A stretch of 64,000 nt of DNA, taken from assembly GCF_018403185.1 (NCBI RefSeq), contig NZ_BOSE01000012.1:1-64000 (forward strand), in the 5' to 3' direction. The notes beneath the pieces are model-generated. The model was not told the origin of the DNA. It did no database searches and was given only the letters and a program-made list of their open reading frames with translations. Source of the stretch: Paenibacillus montaniterrae (lineage in GTDB: Bacteria > Bacillota > Bacilli > Paenibacillales > Paenibacillaceae). A program made the translations under genes and the position numbers. Of the stretch, positions 25,723-33,877 are shown one piece after another (the stretch's first letter is position 1; every line of letters begins with the position of its first letter).

Positions 25723-25789
25723 ATAGATAGAGACGTTCCGGAACGCAAGCAGGTACATTTTAGCGGATGTACGAGAGGAGCTTGTCGTT

Positions 25790-26530
25790 ATGAATAATTC
25801 TATTTTTTCTTATCGTAAGGTTTATGGATATGTAGCACTTATTTTAATGGTTTTATTAATGAGTTGGGAATTTCAAAAGGTTGATGCTGCGCTTCATATG
25901 GAGTCGATTCCAGAGGAGTCAATTCGTCTGCGTATTTTAGCTAATTCCGATTCTCCTTCCGATCAATATATTAAAGCAATTGTACGTGATGCGGTTGTCG
26001 AAACGATGAATAGCTGGGTAAGTGAGCCAATCAGTATTGAAGAAGCAAGAGAGATGCTGGCAAGCCGAGAGGCGGAGCTGCAAGCAGTCATTGCTGCTAC
26101 ATTGGAGCAAAATGGCTACAACTATGGCTTTACTACGACAATTGGACAAGTAGAGTTTCCAACGAAAATGTATGGTCAGCTTGTCTATCCTGCCGGTATG
26201 TACGAGGCGCTGCTTGTTACGCTGGGCAAAGGCGAAGGCCGCAACTGGTGGTGTGTGCTGTTCCCTCCACTATGCTTCGCTGACACTGTAGCTGGGGAAG
26301 CGACAGCAGGAGTAGATAAAGTATCTGCAGAAGCTGAGGAGCCAGCTGCTGAGAAACAACCGACAAGCAGCGAGACAGAAACGGTACAAGCTGCGGATGC
26401 AGAGGCCGATAAAGCTGGTGCAAAGCAGCAGGAGGCTGCCGTTGAAGAGGCTGCTGACATTGAGGTTAAATTTTTTATTGTGGAAATTTTCGAGGATATC
26501 GGCGCTTGGTTCCGTTCCTTAATGGCATAA
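25790..26530 (+). CDS. spoIIR: Stage II sporulation protein R
   Basis: A forespore-made signal protein that activates SpoIIGA and hence pro-sigma-E processing in the mother cell. The 246-residue protein has an N-terminal membrane/signal segment (about 12-32). The SpoIIR domain includes ESIRLRILANSDSPSDQ and the strongly conserved GEGRNWWCVLFPPLCFAD. An Ala/Glu-rich low-complexity linker (about residues 170-225) precedes the final DIEVKFFIVEIFED, making the protein a little longer than the B. subtilis one. GAGAGGAG lies upstream of the ATG. Confidence 0.95.
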   Translation: MNNSIFSYRKVYGYVALILMVLLMSWEFQKVDAALHMESIPEESIRLRILANSDSPSDQYIKAIVRDAVVETMNSWVSEPISIEEAREMLASREAELQAVIAATLEQNGYNYGFTTTIGQVEFPTKMYGQLVYPAGMYEALLVTLGKGEGRNWWCVLFPPLCFADTVAGEATAGVDKVSAEAEEPAAEKQPTSSETETVQAADAEADKAGAKQQEAAVEEAADIEVKFFIVEIFEDIGAWFRSLMA

Positions 26531-26582
26531 GATTGCAGCTTTCATCTGCAGCAGGCGTGATATTGCGCGCTGCTCTGCTAGA

Positions 26583-26631
26583 CAAAGACGAATGTATAGG
26601 GTCATGCACCTGATGCGTTCGTCTTTTTTTG
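26583..26631 (+). terminator. spoIIR terminator
   Basis: AAAGACGAA (26584-26592) and TTCGTCTTT (26618-26626) form the stem, followed by TTTT. Confidence 0.85.
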
Positions 26632-26767
26632 CTGCCACAGCTTTGATCCCTCAGTCGGTGCTGTCCATTACTACTACGATCAAGATTGCTGCGTTAGACG
26701 GGCATTCCCTTAAAATCTGCAAGTTATGCTATAATAGCAGGGCAAACGAAGAAGAGGGATGATAGAA

Positions 26768-27829
26768 GTGACTGTTCATACAAAGGTATGGAATATAAAT
26801 ATAGCTGAACCAGCCTGGCAAAAACAATTGGCGGAAGCGGCTGAACGGCTGGCTGCTGGCAAGCAAATCGCTTTTCCTACAGAAACGGTTTACGGCCTGG
26901 GGGCAGATGCGACCAATGATGCGGCTGTGCAGGGTATTTTTTCTGCTAAAGGGCGGCCGGCAGACAATCCGTTAATTGTGCATATTTTTGATATTCAGCA
27001 GGTGGAGCAGCTGGCGCAGCAGGTGAGTGAGCTTGCCATTAAGCTGATGGATGCGTTCTGGCCAGGGCCGCTTACGATTGTTTTGCCTGTGAAGCAAGGT
27101 GTGCTGTCCTCCTATGTCACAGCCGGGCTTGATACTGTCGGCATTCGTATGCCTGATCACCCAATCGCCCTGGAGCTGATGCGGCAAGCGCGCGTGCCTG
27201 TGGCGGCGCCTAGCGCCAATACATCCGGGCGCCCAAGTCCAACCTTGGCGGCCCATGTCTATGAAGATTTACAGGGCAAAATTTCCGGCATTGTTGATGG
27301 AGGTGCAACTGGTGTAGGGCTTGAATCGACGGTTGTCGAGCTTGTCGATCAGCAGTTGATTCGTGTGCTGCGCCCTGGCGCAGTAACGCTTGAGCAGCTG
27401 CAGGCATGCTGCCCAGAGGCGGTTGTCACGATGGAAAGCGAGCTGGAGAGCAAGCAAGCGCCTCGCTCGCCAGGGATGAAATATACGCATTATGCGCCGC
27501 AAGGCAAGCTGGCTATCGTCAAGGGCGAGCCTCAAGCTGTTGCTCATTATATTGAACAGCAGCTAGCGCGCTTCGCGGCTACTGATCGCTGTGGAGTGCT
27601 GCGCTTTGACGAGCATGAGCGTCATTATCAGCAGGCCGCGCTTGTGCTTAGCCTTGGCAGTATTCATCAGCTGGAGCAGGCCGCGGCCCGCTTATACCAA
27701 GCGCTTCGTCAGTTTGATGAGCAGCAGATTCAGTATATATGGTCGGAAGCCAGCGAAGCTGCGGGGATTGGCGCAGCACTGATGAATAGACTTTTGAAAG
27801 CTGCGGGGCATACTGTTATTGAGGTTTAA
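26768..27829 (+). CDS. L-threonylcarbamoyladenylate synthase (Sua5/YwlC type)
   Basis: This makes threonylcarbamoyl-AMP from threonine, bicarbonate and ATP, the first step of t6A37 modification in ANN-decoding tRNAs. The 353-residue long form has the YrdC domain (about 15-200) with FPTETVYGLGADA, KGRPADNPLIVH and PSANTSGRPSPT. It also has the C-terminal Sua5 domain joined through a linker with RSPGMKYTHYAPQ. GTG 26768 is preferred to ATG 26759 because GAGGG abuts the ATG. Position after spoIIR matches B. subtilis ywlC. Confidence 0.93.
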   Translation: MTVHTKVWNINIAEPAWQKQLAEAAERLAAGKQIAFPTETVYGLGADATNDAAVQGIFSAKGRPADNPLIVHIFDIQQVEQLAQQVSELAIKLMDAFWPGPLTIVLPVKQGVLSSYVTAGLDTVGIRMPDHPIALELMRQARVPVAAPSANTSGRPSPTLAAHVYEDLQGKISGIVDGGATGVGLESTVVELVDQQLIRVLRPGAVTLEQLQACCPEAVVTMESELESKQAPRSPGMKYTHYAPQGKLAIVKGEPQAVAHYIEQQLARFAATDRCGVLRFDEHERHYQQAALVLSLGSIHQLEQAAARLYQALRQFDEQQIQYIWSEASEAAGIGAALMNRLLKAAGHTVIEV

Positions 27830-27913
27830 ATAATGGTGTCATGCAATTAGTTGTAAACATTGTCTCAGCGTCTGCATATGCTTGTACAAGGATATCGGAC
27901 AAGGGGATAATGA

Positions 27914-28474
27914 ATGATGGAAATGAACATTTGGCTTGGACAGCTTACGACAATTACAATGATTGCACTCGCGCTTGGCTTCGATGCGTTTTCACTTGGC
28001 GTAGGTATCGGCTTGAAAGGAATTCGTTACCTGCATATTATGAAGCTGGGAATCATTATTGGGCTATTCCATATGATTATGCCGATCGGCGGCATGCTGA
28101 TGGGCAAAATGATGAGTGTTGTGCTGGGAGAATGGGCCAGCTTTGCAGCCGGCTTGCTGCTTATTATTCTCGGGGTGCATATGGTGATCAACTCCTTCAA
28201 GTCAGAGGAAGCGGTACTGCTGAACCATCGAACGTTTTGGGGAGTATTGCTGCTGGCCTTCAGTGTAAGCGTCGATTCCTTTTCTGTCGGCATTACATTG
28301 GGCATGTTCCACTTGCCGTTGTGGGTGACAGTTTTGCTGTTTGGATGCTGTGGAGCGATTATGGCGATGCTGGGTTTAACTGTAGGCAAGCGCGTCGGTC
28401 ATACTTTAGGTGAATATGGGGAAACGCTTGGTGGGATAATTCTGGTCGTATTTGGTGTTTACTTTATTGTATAA
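27914..28474 (+). CDS. mntP: Manganese efflux pump MntP
   Basis: A 186-residue inner membrane exporter of Mn2+ with six predicted helices. The two repeats carry the family's acidic motifs ALGFDAFSLGVGIG and SVSVDSFSVGITLG, whose Asp residues are needed for transport. No yybP-ykoY Mn2+ riboswitch is evident in the 80-bp leader. A second ATG is three bases downstream. Corresponds to B. subtilis ywlD. Confidence 0.93.
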   Translation: MMEMNIWLGQLTTITMIALALGFDAFSLGVGIGLKGIRYLHIMKLGIIIGLFHMIMPIGGMLMGKMMSVVLGEWASFAAGLLLIILGVHMVINSFKSEEAVLLNHRTFWGVLLLAFSVSVDSFSVGITLGMFHLPLWVTVLLFGCCGAIMAMLGLTVGKRVGHTLGEYGETLGGIILVVFGVYFIV

Positions 28475-28499
28475 TAAGAGCGTAAAGGAGTTGACGAGG

Positions 28500-29096
28500 A
28501 TGAAGCGAATTTTGTTCTTATGTACAGGGAATACATGTCGATCTCCAATGGCTGAGGCGTTTCTTAAAGGGCTTGCTCATGAGAAGGGATTAATTTTGGC
28601 AGTGCGTTCAGCTGGCATATCAACGGTTGATGGACTTCCCGTTTCTACGAATTCCAAGCATGCATTAGAGCGACGCGGCATCCAGCATCAAGGCAGCTCA
28701 GTGGCGATGAATGAGGAAGCGCTTCATTGGGCCGATCTTATATTAACGATGACAACAAGTCATAAGCGTGAGGTTATGCGTCGCTACCCGGAAGTGATGG
28801 ATAAGCTGTACACACTTAAAGAATATGCATATATGGATGACCAGCTTCAAGCCAAGCTGAATGAGCTGGAAGAGCTATACTCAGAGCTGCAAATGCAGCA
28901 GTTGTTAGGACAGCCTATTGATGAAGAGAAGCGGAAGCGGGCTCAAAAGCTTGAGCTTTCTATGCCAAGCTTTGATATTGCAGATCCCTTTGGCGGATCA
29001 CAATCGATTTATGATGCTTGTGCGGATGAGCTGGAGGATGCGATTTTCAAGCTGGTTGATAAGCTTTTGGCCATTCGCAGCAGCGAATCAAGCTAA
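28500..29096 (+). CDS. ywlE: Protein-arginine phosphatase YwlE-like (low-molecular-weight PTP family)
   Basis: A 198-residue phosphatase, probably removing phosphate from arginines placed by McsB. The P-loop is CTGNTCRSPMAE with nucleophile Cys8. Thr12 sits where B. subtilis YwlE has the Thr that selects phosphoarginine over phosphotyrosine. The general-acid Asp is in DIADPFGG. It is about 48 residues longer than B. subtilis YwlE (150). A charged helical insertion (about 120-160: QAKLNELEELYSELQMQQ then DEEKRKRAQKLE) accounts for this. ATG 28500 follows AAAGGAG. Confidence 0.85.
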   Translation: MKRILFLCTGNTCRSPMAEAFLKGLAHEKGLILAVRSAGISTVDGLPVSTNSKHALERRGIQHQGSSVAMNEEALHWADLILTMTTSHKREVMRRYPEVMDKLYTLKEYAYMDDQLQAKLNELEELYSELQMQQLLGQPIDEEKRKRAQKLELSMPSFDIADPFGGSQSIYDACADELEDAIFKLVDKLLAIRSSESS

Positions 29097-29164
29097 GTCA
29101 TTCGCATAATTTAGCTGTTGGTGATTGATATTTACCTACAGATCGGCTATGATAAATATAAATG

Positions 29165-29245
29165 CAAGGACTTCGATGTAACTGGCGACGAGAGTGGGTA
29201 ACCACGATGGAGCATCGAAGCATACGGCCGGTCGCCTGGGCAAAG
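29165..29245 (+). ncRNA. ZTP riboswitch (pfl motif)
   Basis: P1 forms from CTTCGATG (near 29171) and CATCGAAG (near 29213). Between and after come the conserved ACTGGCGACGAGAGTGGGTA, ACCACGATGGAGC and CCGGTCGCCTGGGC blocks of the pfl class, which bind the purine/folate alarmone ZTP. A terminator follows at once, so ligand binding probably allows read-through into rpiB-ywlG-glyA. glyA is a known ZTP-riboswitch target because it makes one-carbon units. Confidence 0.92.
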
Positions 29246-29280
29246 AGCAGCGTGCTAATAAGCATGTCTTGCTCTTTTTT
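29240..29280 (+). terminator. Expression-platform terminator of the ZTP riboswitch
   Basis: AAAGAGCA (29242-29249) pairs with TGCTCTTT (29269-29276 region) around an inner GCGTGC/GCATGT stem, followed by six Ts. It overlaps the 3' end of the riboswitch core, as expected for a switching terminator. Confidence 0.85.
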
Positions 29281-29371
29281 CATTTTTTTCGAAAAAGCGT
29301 TATACTACTGTATGTATGCAAGCTCATCTGCATCTTGTATTTATGACAAAATGAACGAAAGGGTGTTTCCT

Positions 29372-29830
29372 TTGAAAATTGCGATAAGTGCTGATCATGG
29401 CGGCTTCCGCTTAAAAAATGAAATTTTGCCGTTATTGGAATCATTAGGCCATGAAGTTGTCGATTTTGGCTGTGATTGTGAAACCTCTGTAGACTACCCT
29501 GATTATGCTTTGCCAGTTTGCGACCTTGTAGCTGAGGGCAAGGCGGATCGTGGTATTTTAATCTGCGGCACCGGCATCGGCATGTCAATTGCTGCAAACA
29601 AGCACGCAGGAATTCGTTGCGCCCTTGTTTCTGATACATTTTCGGCTCACGCTACACGCGATCATAACGATACCAATGTGTTGGCGCTAGGCGAGCGCGT
29701 GCTAGGTCCTGGGCTGGCACTTGATATTGTGAAAATTTGGCTGGAAACTCCATTCTCTAATGGCGAGCGCCATGTCAATCGCATTAACAAAGTAATGGAG
29801 ATTGAAAAGCGCTTTATTAAAGGAGAGTAA
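29372..29830 (+). CDS. rpiB: Ribose-5-phosphate isomerase B
   Basis: This interconverts ribose 5-phosphate and ribulose 5-phosphate. The 152-residue RpiB/LacA fold has LKIAISADHGGF at the start, GTGIGMSIAANKHAGIRCAL (the phosphate and active-site loop; here Gly-Thr-Gly with Cys in LICGTG as catalytic base) and RDHNDTNVLALGERV. TTG 29372 is chosen because AAAGGG lies 8 bp upstream and the family starts at this residue. First gene of the riboswitch-controlled operon (B. subtilis ywlF). Confidence 0.93.
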   Translation: MKIAISADHGGFRLKNEILPLLESLGHEVVDFGCDCETSVDYPDYALPVCDLVAEGKADRGILICGTGIGMSIAANKHAGIRCALVSDTFSAHATRDHNDTNVLALGERVLGPGLALDIVKIWLETPFSNGERHVNRINKVMEIEKRFIKGE

Positions 29831-29834
29831 TGCT

Positions 29835-30383
29835 ATGGCGCATTCCCTTGAGACCATTGCCCAGCAAGTAGAGCAAATTACTTGTGAATTGATGGAAAGA
29901 TGTCAATGGACAAAGCCCAAGCTGCTTATTATCGGTGCCAGCACAAGCGAGGTGGCCGGCGAGCGGATTGGCTCAGCGGGAGCAGTTGAAATTGCAGAAG
30001 CGATCTATAGCGGCTTGCAGCAAGCGAGCAGAACATATCCGTTTATTCCTGTTTTTCAGTGCTGTGAGCACTTGAATCGCGCAATTGTCATAGAGCGTGA
30101 ACTGGCAGAGCAGCTTAATCTGACGCTTGTTCATGCGAAGCCTGTGCCGAAAGCGGGCGGGGCGATGGCAGCTTATGCTTATTCTCAGCTGCAACAGCCA
30201 GCACTCGTTGAAAGCATTGCGGCAGACGCTGGGATTGATATTGGAGATACATTTATCGGCATGCATCTAAAACAGGTTGTTGTGCCGTTTCGGGCTTCGC
30301 TTCGTTCTATAGGCGACGCACACGTGACATTGGCATTTACCCGTCCAAAGCTAATCGGCGGCGAGCGGGCAGTATATGAATAA
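29835..30383 (+). CDS. ywlG: TIGR01440/DUF436 family protein (YwlG)
   Basis: A 182-residue soluble protein of unknown function, conserved between rpiB and glyA in Bacillales. Visible blocks: LIIGASTSEVAGERIGSAG (about 32-50), FQCCEHLNRAIVIE and VPKAGGAMAAYAY, ending HVTLAFTRPKLIGGERAVYE. The paired cysteines and Gly-rich loops suggest a ligand-binding fold, but no reaction can be assigned. ATG 29835 has AGGAGAG upstream; it lies 4 bp after the rpiB stop. Confidence 0.85.
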   Translation: MAHSLETIAQQVEQITCELMERCQWTKPKLLIIGASTSEVAGERIGSAGAVEIAEAIYSGLQQASRTYPFIPVFQCCEHLNRAIVIERELAEQLNLTLVHAKPVPKAGGAMAAYAYSQLQQPALVESIAADAGIDIGDTFIGMHLKQVVVPFRASLRSIGDAHVTLAFTRPKLIGGERAVYE

Positions 30384-30419
30384 TAAAAACTAAAATAGAG
30401 CTTTTGAGGAGGATTTATA

Positions 30420-31667
30420 ATGGAGCATTTACGTAAACAAGATCCACAGGTTTTAGAGGCGCTAGGTCTGGAGCTGCAACGCCAACGCGACAACATTGAA
30501 TTGATCGCATCCGAAAATATTGTTAGTCCGGCAGTACTCGAAGCAATGGGCTCTGTGCTTACGAACAAGTATGCAGAAGGCTATCCGAGCAAACGTTACT
30601 ACGGAGGCTGTGAGCATGTAGACATCGTTGAGGATATTGCTCGTGACCGCGCTAAACAATTGTTTGGCGCAGAGCATGCCAACGTGCAGCCACACTCTGG
30701 CGCGCAAGCGAATATGGCTGTATATTTGGCGGCATTGAAGCCTGGCGACACCGTGCTTGGCATGAATCTTGCACATGGCGGACATTTAACCCATGGCAGC
30801 CCAGTTAATGCATCTGGTCTTTTGTACAATTTCGTGGCGTATGGCGTTCAAGAGGACTCCTTCACGATTGATTATGAAGAAGTTCGCAAGCTTGCCTTCA
30901 AGCATCGTCCTCGTCTAATCGTTGCCGGAGCAAGTGCATATCCGCGCATTATCGACTTTGAAAAGCTTGGACAAATCGCGAATGAAGTTGGTGCGTTGTT
31001 CATGGTTGACATGGCGCATATTGCTGGTCTGGTAGCAGCAGGTCTGCATCCTAACCCTGTTCCACATGCGCATTTTGTAACGACAACTACTCATAAAACA
31101 TTGCGTGGTCCTCGCGGCGGTATGATTCTGTGCCGCAAATCTTGGGCTGCAGCCATTGACAAAGCGGTATTCCCTGGCACGCAAGGCGGTCCATTGATGC
31201 ATATTATCGCTGCAAAAGCAGTTGCTTTCGGTGAAGCATTGCAGGATGAGTTTAAACAATATGCAACCAATGTTGTAAACAATGCAAAAGTGCTGGCAGA
31301 ATCGTTGACAGCAAACGGCATTAACCTTGTATCAGGCGGCACTGACAATCACCTTATGCTGATCGATACTCGCAATCTAGGCATTACAGGCAAAGATGCT
31401 GAGCATGTGCTTGACGAGGTAGGCATTACAGTTAATAAAAATGCGATTCCGTTTGATCCGACAAGTCCGTTTATTACTAGCGGTATCCGCGTTGGTACGC
31501 CAGCAGCAACAGCACGCGGCATGGATACAGCTGCGATGACGGTTATTGCAGAGGTTATCTCCTCTGTACTTAAAAACCCTCAGGATGAGGCAGTTAAAAA
31601 TGCAGCTCGTACCAAAGTTCGTGAGCTAACTGCGAAATTCCCGATTTACCCTGGACTGTCATACTAA
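30420..31667 (+). CDS. glyA: Serine hydroxymethyltransferase
   Basis: A PLP enzyme that interconverts serine plus tetrahydrofolate with glycine plus 5,10-methylene-THF. At 415 residues it is the usual length. The PLP lysine is in VTTTTHKTLRGPRGG. The N-terminal NIELIASENIVSPAVLEAMG and YAEGYPSKRYYGGC motifs are intact. AGGAGG lies 9 bp upstream of the ATG. Last gene of the ZTP-controlled operon and followed by a strong terminator. Confidence 0.97.
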   Translation: MEHLRKQDPQVLEALGLELQRQRDNIELIASENIVSPAVLEAMGSVLTNKYAEGYPSKRYYGGCEHVDIVEDIARDRAKQLFGAEHANVQPHSGAQANMAVYLAALKPGDTVLGMNLAHGGHLTHGSPVNASGLLYNFVAYGVQEDSFTIDYEEVRKLAFKHRPRLIVAGASAYPRIIDFEKLGQIANEVGALFMVDMAHIAGLVAAGLHPNPVPHAHFVTTTTHKTLRGPRGGMILCRKSWAAAIDKAVFPGTQGGPLMHIIAAKAVAFGEALQDEFKQYATNVVNNAKVLAESLTANGINLVSGGTDNHLMLIDTRNLGITGKDAEHVLDEVGITVNKNAIPFDPTSPFITSGIRVGTPAATARGMDTAAMTVIAEVISSVLKNPQDEAVKNAARTKVRELTAKFPIYPGLSY

Positions 31668-31698
31668 TCGAATAACCATATGAAATAAATGGATTAAC

Positions 31699-31742
31699 AA
31701 AAGCCAAAGCAGATCATTTTTGATCTTGCTTTGGCTTTTTTG
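31699..31742 (+). terminator. glyA terminator
   Basis: AAAAGCCAAAGC pairs with GCTTTGGCTTTT, with an inner AGATCA/TGATCT stem, followed by a T-run. The next 330 bp, before the oppA promoter, contain no gene I can support. Confidence 0.92.
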
Positions 31743-32072
31743 TTATACGAATAGAGTGGTTACTTTATGCAAATAGTAAATGCACATTCGTTAATATGTG
31801 GAAAAGAAGGCAATCTATAATTTTCTTATGATGCCAAATGCTAGATGGCATTAACTGTATTCAAAAGTTGTTCACAAAAAACAAAAGCAGCCCAGAGCTC
31901 AGTTCTATCAAAACTTTCGCTTTTTTGCTGGTCGGGCAGAGAAGAGCAACGGTAAATTTATCATCTTGACAGTGGGCTTGCAGAAGCGGTATATTTCTCT
32001 CCGTCTTTTTGGACGGGATTGTAAATATGCACAACAAAAGTAAATATTCGCTCACTTGAATATTCATTCATT

Positions 32073-32101
32073 TTGAATACAAGCTTGTTATGCATTAGAC
32101 T
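32073..32101 (+). promoter_or_regulatory. Candidate sigma-A promoter of the opp operon
   Basis: TTGAAT (32073-32078), a 17-bp spacer and TAGACT (32096-32101), 50 bp before oppA. The region just upstream, CTTGAATATTCATTCA (32055-32070), is partly palindromic and could be an operator; I cannot name the regulator. Confidence 0.45.
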
Positions 32102-32150
32102 CGATTCCACATCATTGCGCTATACATCATGAGAAAAGGGGACTATCCGC

Positions 32151-33797
32151 ATGAAGAGAACAAAACTGGTATCTATTCTTTCAATGGTGCTAGTATTCGC
32201 TATTTTTACAGCAGGCTGTGCAACTGGAGCCAAAAACGGAGGCGGTGCAAGCAATAATGAATTCCGTGTTAATTTGTCAACTGAACCGCCAACGCTTGAT
32301 CCAGCTCAAGCGACTGATCAGGTATCCTTCACCGTCATTAATGCCATTTACGAGGGCTTGACCATTCTTGACGAGAATGGTGATGTACAGCCAGGCATCG
32401 CAGAAAAATGGGATGTTTCAGAGGATGGCAAGACATATACATTCAAGATTCGTTCCGATGCAAAATGGAGTAATGGCGATCCAGTGACAGCTCATGATTT
32501 TGAGTTTTCCTGGAAGCGCGCACTTGATCCGCTGCTCGTTCCAGAGCCATCCCAATATGCGTACCAGCTTTATTATATTGAGGGTGCCGAAGCCTACAAT
32601 ACAGGAGAGGGCTCGGTTGATGATGTAGCGGTAAAGGCTGAAGATGATCATACACTCGTTGTAACTTTGGTCGCTCCGACGATTTATTTTGAGTCGCTGC
32701 TTTCTACAGCGATTTACTTCCCTGTCCATCAATCTGTTAAGGAAAATGAAGCATTCGCAGCGGCAGCAAATACAATGATTACGAATGGTCCGTTTACGAT
32801 GACAGACTGGAAGCGCAATACGTCGATTACACTTGAGCCAAGTGACTCCTATTACGGTCGTGATCAAATTAAATTCAGCAAAGTTTCGTTTACGATGGTT
32901 AACGATTCAAGCTCTGAGCTGAACATGTACGAAACAGGGAAGCTGGATTATGCAGGTCACCCAACAGGCTCCTTGCCAAGTGATCAGTTTGCATCATTGC
33001 AGCAAAAATACCCTGATGAATTTAAGATTAAAGGTACAGCAAGCTTGTACTACTATTTGATCAATACAACAGAACCTCCATTTACAAATAAAAAAGTTCG
33101 TCAAGCGTTGTCCTTGGCTGTCAATCGCAATGACCTGACCGAGAAAGTAACACTTGGCGGCCAAATTCCAGCCTATGGACTAGTACCTCCAGGTATTAAA
33201 GGCGTAGAGGACGAGTATCGCAACGAGGTAAATGGCGATTACTTTAAGGAGGATCTGGAACTGGCGAAGCAACTGCTGGCTGAGGGTCTGGCAGAAGAAG
33301 GGCTAACTCAGCTGCCGGCTTTCAGTATCACATTCAATACAAATGATCTGCATCTGAAAGTTGCTGAAGCGATTGTTGATATGTGGCGCAATAATTTGGG
33401 AATCGATGTGCAAATCGGAAATGAAGAATGGGGTGTATTCCTCGACAACCGTAATGCAATGAATTATCAAGTTGCGCGTGCTGGCTGGGGTGCTGATTAC
33501 AATGACCCGATTTCTTTCATCAGCTTGTTCACATCCAAGAGCGGCAACAACAATACAGGCTATGCAAATGCTGAATATGATGAGCTAGTGGAGCGCATTA
33601 ATCATACAAGTGAGCCTGAGGAGCGCGTCAAACTAATAGCGGATGCCGAGAAGCTGTTGATTGAATCACACTCCATCATACCGCTTTACTATTACACAAA
33701 TGTGTATCTAATGAAACCTGAAGTAAAAGGCGTGTATGTCGACTTTAAAGGCGATATTATTTTCACCCGCGGCTATTACGAAGAACAAGAACAATAA
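32151..33797 (+). CDS. oppA: Oligopeptide ABC transporter substrate-binding lipoprotein
   Basis: The extracytoplasmic peptide receptor of an Opp importer. The 548-residue protein has a lipoprotein signal with lipobox FTAGC (Cys near residue 23). The SBP_bac_5 domain has NLSTEPPTLDPAQATD at the N-terminus, YTFKIRSDAKWSNGDPVTAH (the family signature) and AGWGADYNDP. AAAGGGG lies upstream of the ATG. It heads oppABCDF and, as first gene, is likely the most expressed. Peptides may feed nutrition or sporulation signalling, as Opp does in B. subtilis. Confidence 0.93.
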   Translation: MKRTKLVSILSMVLVFAIFTAGCATGAKNGGGASNNEFRVNLSTEPPTLDPAQATDQVSFTVINAIYEGLTILDENGDVQPGIAEKWDVSEDGKTYTFKIRSDAKWSNGDPVTAHDFEFSWKRALDPLLVPEPSQYAYQLYYIEGAEAYNTGEGSVDDVAVKAEDDHTLVVTLVAPTIYFESLLSTAIYFPVHQSVKENEAFAAAANTMITNGPFTMTDWKRNTSITLEPSDSYYGRDQIKFSKVSFTMVNDSSSELNMYETGKLDYAGHPTGSLPSDQFASLQQKYPDEFKIKGTASLYYYLINTTEPPFTNKKVRQALSLAVNRNDLTEKVTLGGQIPAYGLVPPGIKGVEDEYRNEVNGDYFKEDLELAKQLLAEGLAEEGLTQLPAFSITFNTNDLHLKVAEAIVDMWRNNLGIDVQIGNEEWGVFLDNRNAMNYQVARAGWGADYNDPISFISLFTSKSGNNNTGYANAEYDELVERINHTSEPEERVKLIADAEKLLIESHSIIPLYYYTNVYLMKPEVKGVYVDFKGDIIFTRGYYEEQEQ

Positions 33798-33877
33798 AGC
33801 GTAGGCGGATTGGGATATATGCATATTGTTACGCATATATCCCTTTCTTCAGCATTCTTATGGAGGTGTAGGTTCAA

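Noticed and set aside
27830..27913. Possible yybP-ykoY manganese riboswitch before mntP
   Set aside because: The 80-bp spacer lacks the conserved GGGGAGUA-type blocks of that class.
27841..28413. 190-residue frame overlapping mntP in another frame
   Set aside because: A shadow of mntP: no family resemblance, no ribosome binding site, and the mntP frame is clearly conserved.
31861..32067. 68-residue open frame on the minus strand upstream of oppA
   Set aside because: No ribosome binding site, no family pattern, and it lies in the A/T-rich oppA leader. Treated as chance.
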